The notes: a model not told the origin generated them from the sequence alone. 64,000 bases of DNA from Deltaproteobacteria bacterium (GCA_003235365.1 QJWJ01000382.1:1-64000), one strand, 5' to 3'. Positions 1 through 8,880 are shown, counted from the stretch's first letter. Program-made: numbers and translations.

Positions 1-230
1 TCCGGGCAATCCCAATGCCCGGATGGATGCGATACTCAGTCGTGGGCACGCAATTCCTCCCTTCGAAAATCGACTGTTGCGATATCAGCCAGGCGCTCTT
101 CCAACAAGCCCGACGGTGATGAGTCGTGAATTCGCCTACGCGCTTTGGGAACTACCACACTTAACGAAGCGTCGACTCACAGCACGTACGGCGAGTCCAA
201 ACAGCGGTAAATCACACGCGACGCGATGGG

Positions 231-438
231 GGCCCAACGCAACTGGGCTAGAGCAATACAACACGCCGCACAAGACGATCGCCGGTGTGAAGTCGATGGA
301 CATCGTCAGCGCGGTGAGCCCGTGAAAGCACACGAGCCCAATCCCCAGCAGCCGATGCAACGCCGGTTTGAGCACGAACGCGACGGAAAACGTCTGCAGG
401 TACACAATCGCCAGAGACGACGGCCAGAGCCTCAGCTT
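231..438 (-). pseudogene. Remnant of a polytopic membrane protein
   Basis: This minus-strand stretch translates to two strongly hydrophobic segments joined by a short basic loop (KPALHR). The texture is that of the membrane core of HTTM- or DoxX-like proteins. It sits in a longer open frame (636 down to 136) whose ends look non-coding: no ribosome site, and Arg/Ser-rich shadow-like sequence. I infer a decayed gene fragment. It abuts the end of a second remnant on the other strand, so the area looks like degenerating DNA. Chance hydrophobicity cannot be excluded. Confidence 0.25.
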
Positions 439-553
439 CCACCCGGTCGACAACGACGCGTTCGTGAGAGATCTCGTCACGTGCGAGGCAGCGATCACCA
501 CTGCCGGCAACCAACTCATCGGTGAGGCATTCCACCTGGGCAAGCCCGTGCTC
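416..553 (+). pseudogene. Glycosyltransferase C-terminal fragment (GT28 / MJ1255-like)
   Basis: This frame encodes about 46 residues containing ITTAGNQLIGEAFHLGKPVL. That is the nucleotide-sugar-binding signature of GT28/MurG-like and MJ1255-family glycosyltransferases (a threonine/glycine turn, then a glutamate helix ending in LGKPVL). Nothing before about position 410 or after 553 continues the family: the downstream frame becomes Arg/Ser/Pro-rich and unrelated. Only the donor-site core survives, without the N-terminal Rossmann half. I read this as a dead remnant. The motif match is good but the fragment is short. Confidence 0.4.
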
Positions 554-971
554 GAGAACCGACCGAGATCGCCGTCACGGTTCGCGCCGAGCAAGCTGGC
601 CGCACTCCTCACCCGCCCGTTGCCGAGCTCTGACACGAAGAGGACGACGGCTAGCGACCGCTCGATGGGACGCCGCAGCGCGAGCGACCCGCGAATGACG
701 GGGGAGGGCCGCCGGGCCCGTGGCCCTCGGACGCCCCAATCCTTCTACGAAACGCTGGGCACCGTGACCCGAAACGCTCGGCGGCGATTCCCGGGCAGCC
801 CAACTTCGACGAACCGGCACTGACCCCAAACGGACGCCGCAAGCCATTTCAGGCTTCGGCCTCCTGGCCGCGACGCGCTCGGCCAGCGCTGAACCTGGAA
901 CGATCAGCTTGGCCCGAGCGAGCCCATTGCCCCGGTGCCCGCCGATCGGGCACAACAGCGTCCCAGCGGAG
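554..971. other. Non-coding or decayed stretch, no gene seen
   Basis: Open frames here are GC-rich shadows with Arg/Ser/Pro/Ala-heavy translations, no family motifs and no ribosome sites. The segment separates the glycosyltransferase remnant from the first intact gene at 972 and presumably contains that gene's promoter, which I cannot place. Confidence 0.4.
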
Positions 972-1460
972 ATGTCCCTGACTCCTGAGCTCGTCCAATT
1001 CATCCAAGGCGGCGCGTCCATCACCGTTGGCAGCGCGGGCGCAAATCTGCAGCCCGAGGCTCAGCGCGCCGTGGGCGCCTACGTCACGGACGACCGGCAA
1101 CGGGTCGTCGTTTACCTCAAAGAGTCACTAGCGGATTTGACGCTGGCGAACTTGGCGCAAAACCCGCGAGTCGCCGTCACGCTCTCACGCATCTTCGACT
1201 TGCGCACGCTGCAGCTCAAGGGCGACTTTTGTGGAGCGCGTCCTGCCGCGGAACCGGATCGGCAGCGCATGCACAACTACGTCATCGCGTTCGCCGAGCA
1301 GCTCTACTTGACCGGGTTGCCTCGAAGCCTCGTGCACCGGCTGAGCTATTGGCCAGCGGTCGCGGTCGAGTTTCGAGTCACCGACGTATTCGATCAGACA
1401 CCGGGACCCGGTACGGGATGCCCGTTGCGAGGAGACGAGATCGATGCCGCAATTCGCTGA
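972..1460 (+). CDS. Pyridoxamine 5'-phosphate oxidase-like split-barrel protein
   Basis: A protein of 162 residues resembling the FMN-binding split-barrel (pyridoxamine-phosphate-oxidase-like) superfamily. It has an N-terminal strand/helix (ELVQFIQGG), a beta-rich middle (VVVYLKES) and a LANLAQNPRVAVTL segment typical of the dimer and flavin region. An open frame reaches upstream to 909, but the ATG at 972 with GCGGAG just before it gives the natural family length. The next gene starts 17 bases before this one ends, so the two are translationally coupled. That partner carries a second split barrel. A likely role is flavin- or heme-linked redox chemistry; the substrate is not predictable. Confidence 0.82.
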   Translation: MSLTPELVQFIQGGASITVGSAGANLQPEAQRAVGAYVTDDRQRVVVYLKESLADLTLANLAQNPRVAVTLSRIFDLRTLQLKGDFCGARPAAEPDRQRMHNYVIAFAEQLYLTGLPRSLVHRLSYWPAVAVEFRVTDVFDQTPGPGTGCPLRGDEIDAAIR

Positions 1461-2811
1461 GCTCGACGCGCGGCTGTTTCAAGGGGTGATCCCCGCGACG
1501 ATCGCGACGTGTTCGCGCAGTGGTGAACCGAACCTGACCTACCTCAGCCAAGTGCATCGCGTGGACGACCGACACGTTGCCCTGTCCTGCCAGTTCTTCA
1601 ACAAGACCAAGTTGAACCTGCTGGAGAATCCCCACGCAACCCTGGTGATGTACGATCCGATCGGCTTCGAGGCGTATCGACTCGAGCTGCTGTACAAGCA
1701 TTCGGAGGAAGAGGGGCCCCTGTTCGAATCGATGGCGACGCGGATCCAGGCGATCGCTTCCCACACCGGTATGAAGGGGATCTTCAAGCTGCAGTCGGCG
1801 GACGTCTGCGAGGTGCGCAGTTGCAGCGAACTCGAAGGCTTTCTCGAGCCGCCTTCGACGGTGCGTCCTCGAGTCGACCTCGACATCACCGAAGAGCATT
1901 CGGAGATGCGCGCGCTACAGCTCGTCTCGCGTTGTATTGGGCGCGCCGAGGGCTTCTCGGATCTACTCGAGGAAGTCCTCGCCACGTTGGACGACGCTCT
2001 CGGATTTTCGCATTCGATGGTGCTGGTGCCGACTCCGGACGGTGGGTGTCTGCGCACCGTGGCAAGCCGCGGTTACGGCAACCTCGACATGGGCGCAGAG
2101 ATTGGCATCGGCGAAGGGCTGATCGGAACGGTCGCCAAGGAGATGCGACAAATCCGAATGAGCTGTGTCGATGCAGAACTGCGCTACGGCCGGGCAGTGC
2201 GACAGGCCACCCACCGATCCGTCGGGCGCTCTGCCGTGCAGTCGGAGGTCCCGCTGCCCGGCTTGGTGAACGCCTCGAGCCAGATGGCAATCCCCCTCGT
2301 CGTCAGCCGACGACTCGTGGGTGTGATCGCCGTGGAGAGTTCCAAGCCCCTGGCCTTCGACGAGTGGGACGAAGCGTTCTTGGAGATCGTCGCGAGCCAA
2401 ATTGCGGCTCTGCTCGACGCCAGAAGCGAACGGACGCGCGAGCCAGAGCCCGTCGCCGACACGCAACCGCCGCTGCTATTCCGCTTCTTTCCCGCCGACG
2501 ACTGCGTGTTCATCGGAGATGACTACCTGGTGCGCAACGTGCCGGGGCGCATCCTGTGGAAGCTGCTGCGCACACGCGTCGAGACGGGGCGCGCCGATTT
2601 CAGCAACCGAGAGCTGCGCTTGGACCCCTGGCTCAAGCTCCCGCCCATCCGAGACAATCTCGAAAGCCGCCTGTCTCTGCTGAAGAAGCGCCTGGAGCAA
2701 AAGTGCCCGGACCTGCGGGTGGTTTCGACGGGTCGCGGTGCCTTTCGCCTGGAGAGCGACCGGGAGCTGCAACTGCAAGAGGTTGCCGGAACGGCTCCTC
2801 CAGAGCCGTGA
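1444..2811 (+). CDS. PNPOx-like barrel + GAF + winged-helix fusion protein
   Basis: A 455-residue protein with three parts. Residues 1-135 are a split-barrel flavin domain (ATIATCSRSGEPNLTYLSQV, then VALSCQFFNKTKLNLLENP). Residues about 160-330 are a GAF sensor domain, with GEGLIGTVAKE and a LVGVIAVESSKPLAF core. Residues about 345-440 resemble an OmpR-type winged helix: FSNRELRLDP, a helix DNLESRLSLLKKRLEQ, and a wing VVSTGRGAFRLE. I infer a one-component redox- or ligand-responsive regulator, possibly DNA-binding. It overlaps the upstream split-barrel gene by 17 bases. The cytochrome c and hemerythrin genes follow and are candidate targets. The first two domain calls are firm; DNA binding is an inference. 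Confidence 0.85.
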   Translation: MPQFAELDARLFQGVIPATIATCSRSGEPNLTYLSQVHRVDDRHVALSCQFFNKTKLNLLENPHATLVMYDPIGFEAYRLELLYKHSEEEGPLFESMATRIQAIASHTGMKGIFKLQSADVCEVRSCSELEGFLEPPSTVRPRVDLDITEEHSEMRALQLVSRCIGRAEGFSDLLEEVLATLDDALGFSHSMVLVPTPDGGCLRTVASRGYGNLDMGAEIGIGEGLIGTVAKEMRQIRMSCVDAELRYGRAVRQATHRSVGRSAVQSEVPLPGLVNASSQMAIPLVVSRRLVGVIAVESSKPLAFDEWDEAFLEIVASQIAALLDARSERTREPEPVADTQPPLLFRFFPADDCVFIGDDYLVRNVPGRILWKLLRTRVETGRADFSNRELRLDPWLKLPPIRDNLESRLSLLKKRLEQKCPDLRVVSTGRGAFRLESDRELQLQEVAGTAPPEP

Positions 2812-2842
2812 ACCCGTCGCGCCTTTCCCCGGCACACCGGTC

Positions 2843-2870
2843 CTTAAGGAACTCTTAAGGGCGCCTTAGC
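2843..2870 (+). promoter_or_regulatory. Direct repeats CTTAAGG with 11-bp spacing
   Basis: CTTAAGG occurs at 2843 and 2854, and a partial CTTAG at 2865, so the step is exactly 11 bp. OmpR/PhoB-class winged-helix regulators commonly bind heptamers repeated at 11 bp. The site lies about 90-110 bp before the cytochrome c start. The preceding gene ends with an OmpR-like winged helix, so regulation by it is possible but only inferred. Confidence 0.35.
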
Positions 2871-2953
2871 AGCCATTTAGCGGCACTTCCGATTGAGAAC
2901 GGGCAGAACGAGGGGCGTCGGCACCGACGGCGGTGACCGAGCAAGGAGATCCC

Positions 2954-3655
2954 ATGTACCCGTCGCAAACCATCCGAATTCTTCGTTCCACTCAGCTGCC
3001 GCGCACCGCGTGCCTGATGCTGGCGTTGGTGGGCAGCTCGTGCAGTCGCGAGCGCCCCGAGCCGCTGCGCTCCGAGAGCCGCGCTGAGATCGCCGCTGTC
3101 GAGCAACCACCCGCAGAAGTGTCGCCACAACTGCTGGTCCATCGCGGCGAGCAGCTCGTGCGGCTGGGTGGCTGTGGCGACTGCCACACTCCCATGGCAT
3201 TCGACCCGAAACTCGGGATGCCCGTACCGCAGCGACACTTGGCGTTGTCGGGACACCCCGAAGGCGCTCCCGCCCCTTCGGGGCAACCCCAGGCTGGGGA
3301 CCAAGCGGTGATCGGCGCCAGCTTCACGAGCTTCAAGGCTCCCTTCGGCGTCGTCTACGCGTCCAACTTGACGCCGGATCCCGAGACCGGGCTCGGCAGC
3401 TGGACGCGTGAGGAGTTCATCGCGACGATGCGCTCCGGGCACCGCAAAGGGACGGGGCGTGTGCTTCTGCCGCCGATGCCCTGGCAGAACCTATCCAACC
3501 AACCCGAAGCCGACTTGAACGCGATGTTTGCGTACCTGCAGAGCCTCGCGCCGATCAAAAACCGCGTGCCCCAACCCGAGGTGCCCGAGCCCGCCATCGC
3601 GGCAATCGCCAAGGGCTACGAACTGGCGCGCGCGGCCACACAGGAGGGCCAGTGA
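2954..3655 (+). CDS. Exported (probable lipoprotein) monoheme cytochrome c
   Basis: A 233-residue exported c-type cytochrome. A hydrophobic signal (ACLMLALVGSS) ends at a Cys at residue 30, suggesting lipidation although the lipobox is imperfect. A single heme site CGDCH lies at residues 74-78, and a later PPMPW supplies a plausible Met axial ligand. The architecture matches c-type cytochromes that pass electrons in the periplasm. The ATG at 2954 is chosen because AAGGAG lies 5 bases before it; an in-frame codon at 2933 lacks such a site. Its stop overlaps the start of the hemerythrin-like gene, so the two form an operon. The electron partner is unknown. Confidence 0.88.
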   Translation: MYPSQTIRILRSTQLPRTACLMLALVGSSCSRERPEPLRSESRAEIAAVEQPPAEVSPQLLVHRGEQLVRLGGCGDCHTPMAFDPKLGMPVPQRHLALSGHPEGAPAPSGQPQAGDQAVIGASFTSFKAPFGVVYASNLTPDPETGLGSWTREEFIATMRSGHRKGTGRVLLPPMPWQNLSNQPEADLNAMFAYLQSLAPIKNRVPQPEVPEPAIAAIAKGYELARAATQEGQ

Positions 3656-4341
3656 TGAACCCCGAACTCGCCCCCCAGACCGACCGTGAGCCCCAAACCG
3701 ACCGTGAGTCAGCACCGAACCGCTCGGCGGTCGACTTGTACTCGGCTCCCCACAAGGGGATCCGCTGGGTGTTGTGTGACATCCTGCTGCGACTGGGCAA
3801 CGTCTCCCCCGAGCCGAGTCGCGAGCGCAGCGCCGTACTCGACGACCTGGACGGGGTTCTGTACTTGCTGGAGCGTCACATCGAACACGAGGAGCGCCAC
3901 GTTCACCCGCTGCTGGCGCGCGCTTCAGAGCAAGTCGGCACGCAACTCGACACCGACCACCGCTCCCACGAGGCGGACATTGCCGCCCTGCGCGACCTGG
4001 CTCGATGCGTCGAAGACGACTCCGAGCATGCGGGCCAACAGCTCGAGGCGCTCTACTTGCACTTCTCCACGTTCGTCGCGCACAACTTCGAGCACATGCA
4101 CACCGAAGAGACCATCGCTGGGCCCTTGCTGCAGCGCAGCTTCAACGACGACCAACTACTCGAGGCCCAAGCGGCCATTCTGGGCAGCATCGGCCCCGAT
4201 GAGATGCGCTCGTTCATGCGTGTCATGCTCCCGGCTGGGCGCCCCGAGTGGCGTGAGGAAACGCTGAAGCACTTCGAGCAGCTCTCGCCCGAAAGCTCCA
4301 GAGAGCTGCGGTCCTTCCTGCAACCCAGCCACGGGAAGTAG
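3655..4341 (+). CDS. Hemerythrin-like HHE domain protein
   Basis: A 228-residue, mostly helical, soluble protein. Spaced histidines and acids (APHKG, LLERHIEHEERHVHP, DTDHRSHEAD, FVAHNFEHMHTEE) give the hemerythrin HHE di-iron pattern, which binds oxygen or NO or handles iron. The ATG at 3655 overlaps the cytochrome c stop as TGATG, with GGAGGG upstream; an adjacent GTG at 3652 is a less likely start. The first 25 residues repeat a TDRE motif and look disordered. Coupling to a heme protein and a flavin/GAF regulator suggests a redox or nitrosative-stress module, which is inference. Confidence 0.85.
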   Translation: MNPELAPQTDREPQTDRESAPNRSAVDLYSAPHKGIRWVLCDILLRLGNVSPEPSRERSAVLDDLDGVLYLLERHIEHEERHVHPLLARASEQVGTQLDTDHRSHEADIAALRDLARCVEDDSEHAGQQLEALYLHFSTFVAHNFEHMHTEETIAGPLLQRSFNDDQLLEAQAAILGSIGPDEMRSFMRVMLPAGRPEWREETLKHFEQLSPESSRELRSFLQPSHGK

Positions 4342-4410
4342 CGAGCAAGAGTCTGCAAGGGTGGGCGCAGAAGTGTGGGGTCGTCGCCCAATCCGCGATA
4401 CAGTGGACGG

Positions 4411-5589
4411 ATGACGGCCACCGCCCTCGACACCCTGAGCGCATTCAGCAGCACTCTGACTGATGACGAACGTCTGATCCGCGATAGCGTCCGACGCTTC
4501 GTCCGCGAACGCTACCTACCCATTGCCGCCGAATGTTTCGACACCGAGCGCTTCGCGCGGGAGCTCATCCCCGAGCTTGCGGCGATGGGGCTACTGGGCG
4601 CGCACATCGAGGGCTACGACTGTGCCGGCATGGGTGCGGTCGCCTACGGATTGGCACTGCAGGAGCTCGAGTTCGGCGACAGCGCGCTACGCAGCTTCGT
4701 CAGCGTCCAGGGCGCACTCGCCATGCACGCGATTTGGGCCTTCGGCGACGACGAGCAGCGCGAACGTTTCTTGCCGAAGATGGCCGCGGGTGAACTAATC
4801 GGGTGCTTCGGCCTCACCGAACCCGACAGCGGTTCGGATCCGAGCAGCATGCGCACGCACGCCGCACGTGACGGCAGCGACTACCTGCTCACCGGGAGCA
4901 AGATGTGGATCACCAACGCGCCGTTCGCCGACGTCGCCATCGTGTGGGCAAAGCTCGACGCGACTGACTCCCAGTCGATCACGGGTTTCATCGTCGAACG
5001 TGGGATGCCGGGGTTCGAAACGCCGACCGTCCACGGCAAATTGAGCCTGCGGGCGAGCTCGACGGGCGAAATCGTCTTGGACGGTTGCCGCGTCCCCGAA
5101 CGCAACGTGTTGCTGGGCAAGACTGGGCTGGGAGCGCCCCTGCGCTGTCTCGACCAAGCGCGTTTCGGGATCGCGTGGGGCGCCGTCGGTGCCGCCAAGG
5201 CCTGCTTCGACGCGACGATCCGCTACGCGGGCGAACGCAAGCAATTCGGTGTGCCCATCGCTCAGAAGCAATTGGTGCAGGCAGAGCTCGCCGACATGGC
5301 GACGGAGATCGTCAAGGCGGACGCCCTGAACCTGCATTTTGGCCGCCTCAAAGAGCGAGCGAGCAAACTGCTCCCCGAACAGGTTGCGCTGTGCAAACGC
5401 AACAACGTCGCGATGGCGCTCGACGTCGCGCGTCGCTGCCGCAACTTGCTCGGTGCCAACGGCATCCTGCTCGAGTATCCGGTCATGCGCCACATGCTCA
5501 ACCTCGAAAGTGTGTCTACCTACGAAGGGACACATCAGATCCACACCCTGGTGCTGGGCAAGGCCCTCACCGGTTTGCCGGCATTCTGA
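4411..5589 (+). CDS. gcdH: Acyl-CoA dehydrogenase, probably glutaryl-CoA dehydrogenase
   Basis: A 392-residue full-length acyl-CoA dehydrogenase. It oxidises an acyl-CoA thioester and passes electrons to ETF through FAD. GCFGLTEPDSGSD and KMWITNAPFADV are the FAD/substrate loops, and ERKQFGVPIAQKQLVQ is the C-terminal helix motif. The catalytic base is the Glu of TYEGTHQIHTL (residue 372), the position used by glutaryl-CoA dehydrogenases. LRSFVSVQ near residue 94 also matches that subfamily and would contact the dicarboxyl-CoA. This supports a role in lysine/tryptophan or aromatic breakdown. The ATG at 4411 gives the family N-terminus. The gene stands alone; the next gene is convergent. Another dicarboxyl- or short-chain acyl-CoA substrate remains possible. 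Confidence 0.85.
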   Translation: MTATALDTLSAFSSTLTDDERLIRDSVRRFVRERYLPIAAECFDTERFARELIPELAAMGLLGAHIEGYDCAGMGAVAYGLALQELEFGDSALRSFVSVQGALAMHAIWAFGDDEQRERFLPKMAAGELIGCFGLTEPDSGSDPSSMRTHAARDGSDYLLTGSKMWITNAPFADVAIVWAKLDATDSQSITGFIVERGMPGFETPTVHGKLSLRASSTGEIVLDGCRVPERNVLLGKTGLGAPLRCLDQARFGIAWGAVGAAKACFDATIRYAGERKQFGVPIAQKQLVQAELADMATEIVKADALNLHFGRLKERASKLLPEQVALCKRNNVAMALDVARRCRNLLGANGILLEYPVMRHMLNLESVSTYEGTHQIHTLVLGKALTGLPAF

Positions 5590-5635
5590 GCGGATCCGTA
5601 ACGAGAGTGCGCGCGCGACAATCGTGCTCGCCCAT

Positions 5636-7036
5636 TCAGGCGAACAAGCTGGGGAGCGCGCCCGCCTCGTCGGTGCCGATCACGACGTCGACCCCCACGG
5701 CTTTGGCAACCGAAGTCAGCACGCGACCGTTTTGCACGGTAGTGGAGCTCGGATCTGCCTCGAGGTGCTGACCGCTCTGCAACACGCCGCCAGGATTGCC
5801 TGCCAGTATGATCGGAAGATCTCTGAACGAGTGCGGGTGCCCCTCACCCATTTGGTTGGCCCACATCACCACGCCCTTGTCGAGCAGTTGATGCTTGTCG
5901 AGCTGCTGCAGGCAATAGTTCAACGACTGCATCTTCCAGCGGTCGATCTCGGCGTGAGCGGCCGCGGCCATGGCGTCGTTGCCCGAGCTTCCGTCGGACT
6001 GAATTCGATTCTGGATCCAGTGGAACGTCCAGCGACGGTCGACGTTGGACGGCACGAGGTAGATGGAGTCGTCTTCACCGTCGCCGCACTGCAGCGTGGC
6101 AACGTTGTTGATGTTGCAGGCAAAGGAGAACGCCGCGATTTGCATCTGCAACCGTGCCATCTCTTCGACTTTGGTGCGGTCCTTGAAGACCTCGTTCGCT
6201 GCCTCGATGCTGGCCACATCCAAGCTGTCCAGGGTACACCCGCTGCCCATGACATCGGCAAGGTCGAGTTCGATGTCGCGCAAGCTCTGCAAGTGAACGT
6301 CGAGGCGCTGTTTGTCGGCGACGGATATCCCGCTGCGGCCCTGGAAGGCCAACAGTTCGTCACGCACGAGATCCACCGCGCTCTTGCGACGCGCAGTGAG
6401 TTCGTCGAGTGCGGCAGCGCCCATTTGCTCTTCGGTCGGCATGAACCGCGTGAGCAGATCCTGATAGGCCTGGTACGGGTTGGACTCGGCCGGACGAACT
6501 TGGCCGGCTTCGATGAACGAGATGCGCTCGTTGATGTAGCCCCCCTTCGGCCCGGCATAGAGTGCCAGCGGCTCAGAACCGTCGGGGTTGAGGTATGGCG
6601 CGAGGATGGTGTCGATCGACGGCGCCGTCGATACGGCCTTGTTCGTAGACCCCTCGGAAGGTGCGCCGGTGAACATCATCGAACACGATTGGGCGTGCCC
6701 GCACCCGGTCAGGCCCGCTGGGTAGGTCACGCCGCGGATGAACAACAGCTGGTCAGCAAACTCCCCCAGCTCGCCCGCGGCGTTCGGATCGTCGGCGAGG
6801 TTCGTCAATGGGCCGAGTTCGTTCGGCCAGAACGTGTCGGCAACGACCCCGTTTTGAGCGCTGATGAAGAACGCAAATCGCGGCTCGTCGGCCGCCCACG
6901 CCGAGCGTTCTTTCGTACTCGACAAGTACGGCAGCGCGATGCTCACCGCTCCGGCCCCATGTAGAAATCGCCGCCGGCTCAACGTGCCACTGCGGCGAGT
7001 TGGCTTCTGGAACGGCAAGCGCATTTGCCGGCTCAT
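5636..7036 (-). CDS. DUF1552 exported protein (Tat signal)
   Basis: A 466-residue DUF1552 protein. A twin-arginine signal (SRRRFLHGAG, from residue 20) precedes a hydrophobic stretch, so folded export is expected, perhaps with a bound cofactor. The family, common in myxobacteria and planctomycetes, has no proven biochemistry. Body features include FFISAQNG, CGHAQSCSMMFTGAP, and a C-terminal MGEGHPHSFRDLP with conserved histidines. The ATG at 7036 overlaps the stop of the upstream DUF1592 gene (ATGA), so the two are co-translated. In these lineages DUF1552 and DUF1592 partners are usually adjacent and predicted to work together in the periplasm or at the surface. Confidence 0.93.
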   Translation of the reverse strand: MSRQMRLPFQKPTRRSGTLSRRRFLHGAGAVSIALPYLSSTKERSAWAADEPRFAFFISAQNGVVADTFWPNELGPLTNLADDPNAAGELGEFADQLLFIRGVTYPAGLTGCGHAQSCSMMFTGAPSEGSTNKAVSTAPSIDTILAPYLNPDGSEPLALYAGPKGGYINERISFIEAGQVRPAESNPYQAYQDLLTRFMPTEEQMGAAALDELTARRKSAVDLVRDELLAFQGRSGISVADKQRLDVHLQSLRDIELDLADVMGSGCTLDSLDVASIEAANEVFKDRTKVEEMARLQMQIAAFSFACNINNVATLQCGDGEDDSIYLVPSNVDRRWTFHWIQNRIQSDGSSGNDAMAAAAHAEIDRWKMQSLNYCLQQLDKHQLLDKGVVMWANQMGEGHPHSFRDLPIILAGNPGGVLQSGQHLEADPSSTTVQNGRVLTSVAKAVGVDVVIGTDEAGALPSLFA

Positions 7037-8847
7037 GGCGTGCCTCCTCGTCGGATGCGGAACGTGTCGCTGGTGACCAGTTGCAGCGCAAGGGCTCGTG
7101 TCGAGCCATCGAGTTGCGACTGACGGGCAAGCGTGTCGACGAGTGCCGAATCGTTTGCCGACGGCTGGCGCCCCAGCGCGTATTCGAGGAGATGCGCGGC
7201 GTAACAGCGGTGCGCCTGTTCCGACTCTGCCAGCAAGCGCATCAACTGCGGAGCCCCGTCGAACGACTGCGCGCCCTCGCTGAACGGGTAAGCTCCAGAG
7301 GTGTCGACGGGGAACCCATTGTCGGTCGCGCGAACCACGCCGAAGCCGTCGAAGTTCTCGAGCGCGAACCCGAGCGGATTGATGTAGCCCTCGTGACAAT
7401 GGCGGCACCCATCGCCAGCCGTGAACGCCGTCAAACGCTCGCGGTTGGTCATGCCCTCGTCGATTTCGGGCAGCCCGGGAATGTCGAGCCCGTCGGGAAT
7501 CGGGACGCCCGCGCACAGTACGTAATCGTTCAGCTCGATCCCGCGCCGCACCGTGTTCGGGTTGGGACCGCGGCCCGTCATCATCAAGAACGGCAACTGT
7601 GTGAAGTAGCCCGGGCGCTCCGGCCCCAAATCAATGCTACTCAGGCCTTCGCCCGGCACATCGACGTCGTAGAACGCGCCCATGCGCGGAGTGACGAAAC
7701 CGGTCGTGTCGGTCAAGATGGCATCGAGTCCGAGACCCTGTCCGTAGACGTGATCGAAAAACGCGTCCGCGGCGCTCTGGAGATCCAGAGCCAGCTCGGG
7801 CGTGTACTCGGGGAAGGGCTCGGTCGGAAGGGCGGCGAGATGGCGCGTGTGCCACGTCTGGCCGTGAAAGCGCCGAAACGCTTCGAGTGCACCCGGCGCG
7901 TCCAACAACTGCGTCGCTTCGGCTTCGACACCGTCAGCCGAATCGAGACCACCGTTTGCAGCGCTCTCGAGCAGTGCGTCAGTCGGCGTCGTGTTGGTCA
8001 AGAAGTAGGCAAGCTTCGTCGCGAGTTCGAAGGCGTCGAGCGGCTGTCCTTCTGCGCTTGTTTCGGAGCGGTAGACGAACGACGGCGCCTGCAACATCGC
8101 CCCGAGGACGAAGCTGGCACCCTTGGCATACGCCTCGGACTCGCTCGAGCCAAAGCCCGCGCCGGTCTCGAAGATCTCGAGGTACGTGGCGCGCTCGGCG
8201 TCAGTCAGCGGTCGCCGATAGAAGCGCCTGCCCAATTGAGCGACGAAACCCTCGGGATCATCGCCAGCGTAAACTTGCGACAACCACTGCGGGTCGGCTT
8301 CCAGCCTGGCAGCCAGAGATTCCGCTGCGGTCTCGTAGTCGAAGTACACGCCTTCGGAGACGTACAACCCATCTTCGTGGGTATCGTACAGTCCACCGGG
8401 CAATTCGTCGTCAAACGCGTCGATCTCCTCAGGGGGCTGCGTCATGCGCAGGTTGTCCCGCACGCTGTTGGCCCATTGGGCGTGCGTCAAGCGCACGTAG
8501 CGATAGTTGTTCGGCGTGGCGTCCCAATCGAGGGGTATCGGTGGGTACGGCGAATCGACCGGCGAGGGCTCGGGTCCTGCACTCGACCCCGGCGCGGGCC
8601 CAACCCCGGGACCAGCCATCGACCCGCTCGCTGCAGGCGACCCCGGCACTGACGATGAGCCAGCGCTCGGCGGCACGTCGCCATCGTCATCGGTCGCGTC
8701 GAGTCCCGTCGCGCCGCCGTCGGGAACGTGGGCGGGGTCGTCGGCATGCACCGCCGTCGCGTTGCTCTGTCCGCCGCAGCCCGCCAACAGCCACGCACAC
8801 ACCCACGCGCACCCGACGACGCGCAATGGTGTACCAGGCGATTGCAC
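7033..8847 (-). CDS. DUF1592/DUF1588-type lipoprotein
   Basis: An exported protein of about 600 residues in the multidomain DUF1587/1592/1588/1585 group, which resembles planctomycete and myxobacterial cytochrome-like proteins. Recognisable blocks are ARRFYRRPLTDAER-like (QLGRRFYRRPLTDAER), RRGIELNDYVLCAGVPIPD and CRHCHEGYINPLGFALENFD. The CRHCH block resembles a heme c or metal site and is typical of the family. The start is uncertain. I take the GTG at 8847, which gives a lipoprotein signal ending LLAGC (Cys 24). The frame stays open to a GTG at 8982, but that extension only translates a tandem DNA repeat. It forms an operon with the DUF1552 gene. Function is unknown. Confidence 0.88.
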   Translation of the reverse strand: MQSPGTPLRVVGCAWVCAWLLAGCGGQSNATAVHADDPAHVPDGGATGLDATDDDGDVPPSAGSSSVPGSPAASGSMAGPGVGPAPGSSAGPEPSPVDSPYPPIPLDWDATPNNYRYVRLTHAQWANSVRDNLRMTQPPEEIDAFDDELPGGLYDTHEDGLYVSEGVYFDYETAAESLAARLEADPQWLSQVYAGDDPEGFVAQLGRRFYRRPLTDAERATYLEIFETGAGFGSSESEAYAKGASFVLGAMLQAPSFVYRSETSAEGQPLDAFELATKLAYFLTNTTPTDALLESAANGGLDSADGVEAEATQLLDAPGALEAFRRFHGQTWHTRHLAALPTEPFPEYTPELALDLQSAADAFFDHVYGQGLGLDAILTDTTGFVTPRMGAFYDVDVPGEGLSSIDLGPERPGYFTQLPFLMMTGRGPNPNTVRRGIELNDYVLCAGVPIPDGLDIPGLPEIDEGMTNRERLTAFTAGDGCRHCHEGYINPLGFALENFDGFGVVRATDNGFPVDTSGAYPFSEGAQSFDGAPQLMRLLAESEQAHRCYAAHLLEYALGRQPSANDSALVDTLARQSQLDGSTRALALQLVTSDTFRIRRGGTP

Positions 8848-8880
8848 CGTTTGCGATCTCGACGTGTGTTGCTCGGGCCC

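Noticed and set aside
5339..6964. A 541-codon plus-strand open frame across the DUF1552 gene
   Set aside because: It is the antisense shadow of the DUF1552 gene, which has a Tat signal and family motifs; the plus frame has no homology signature.
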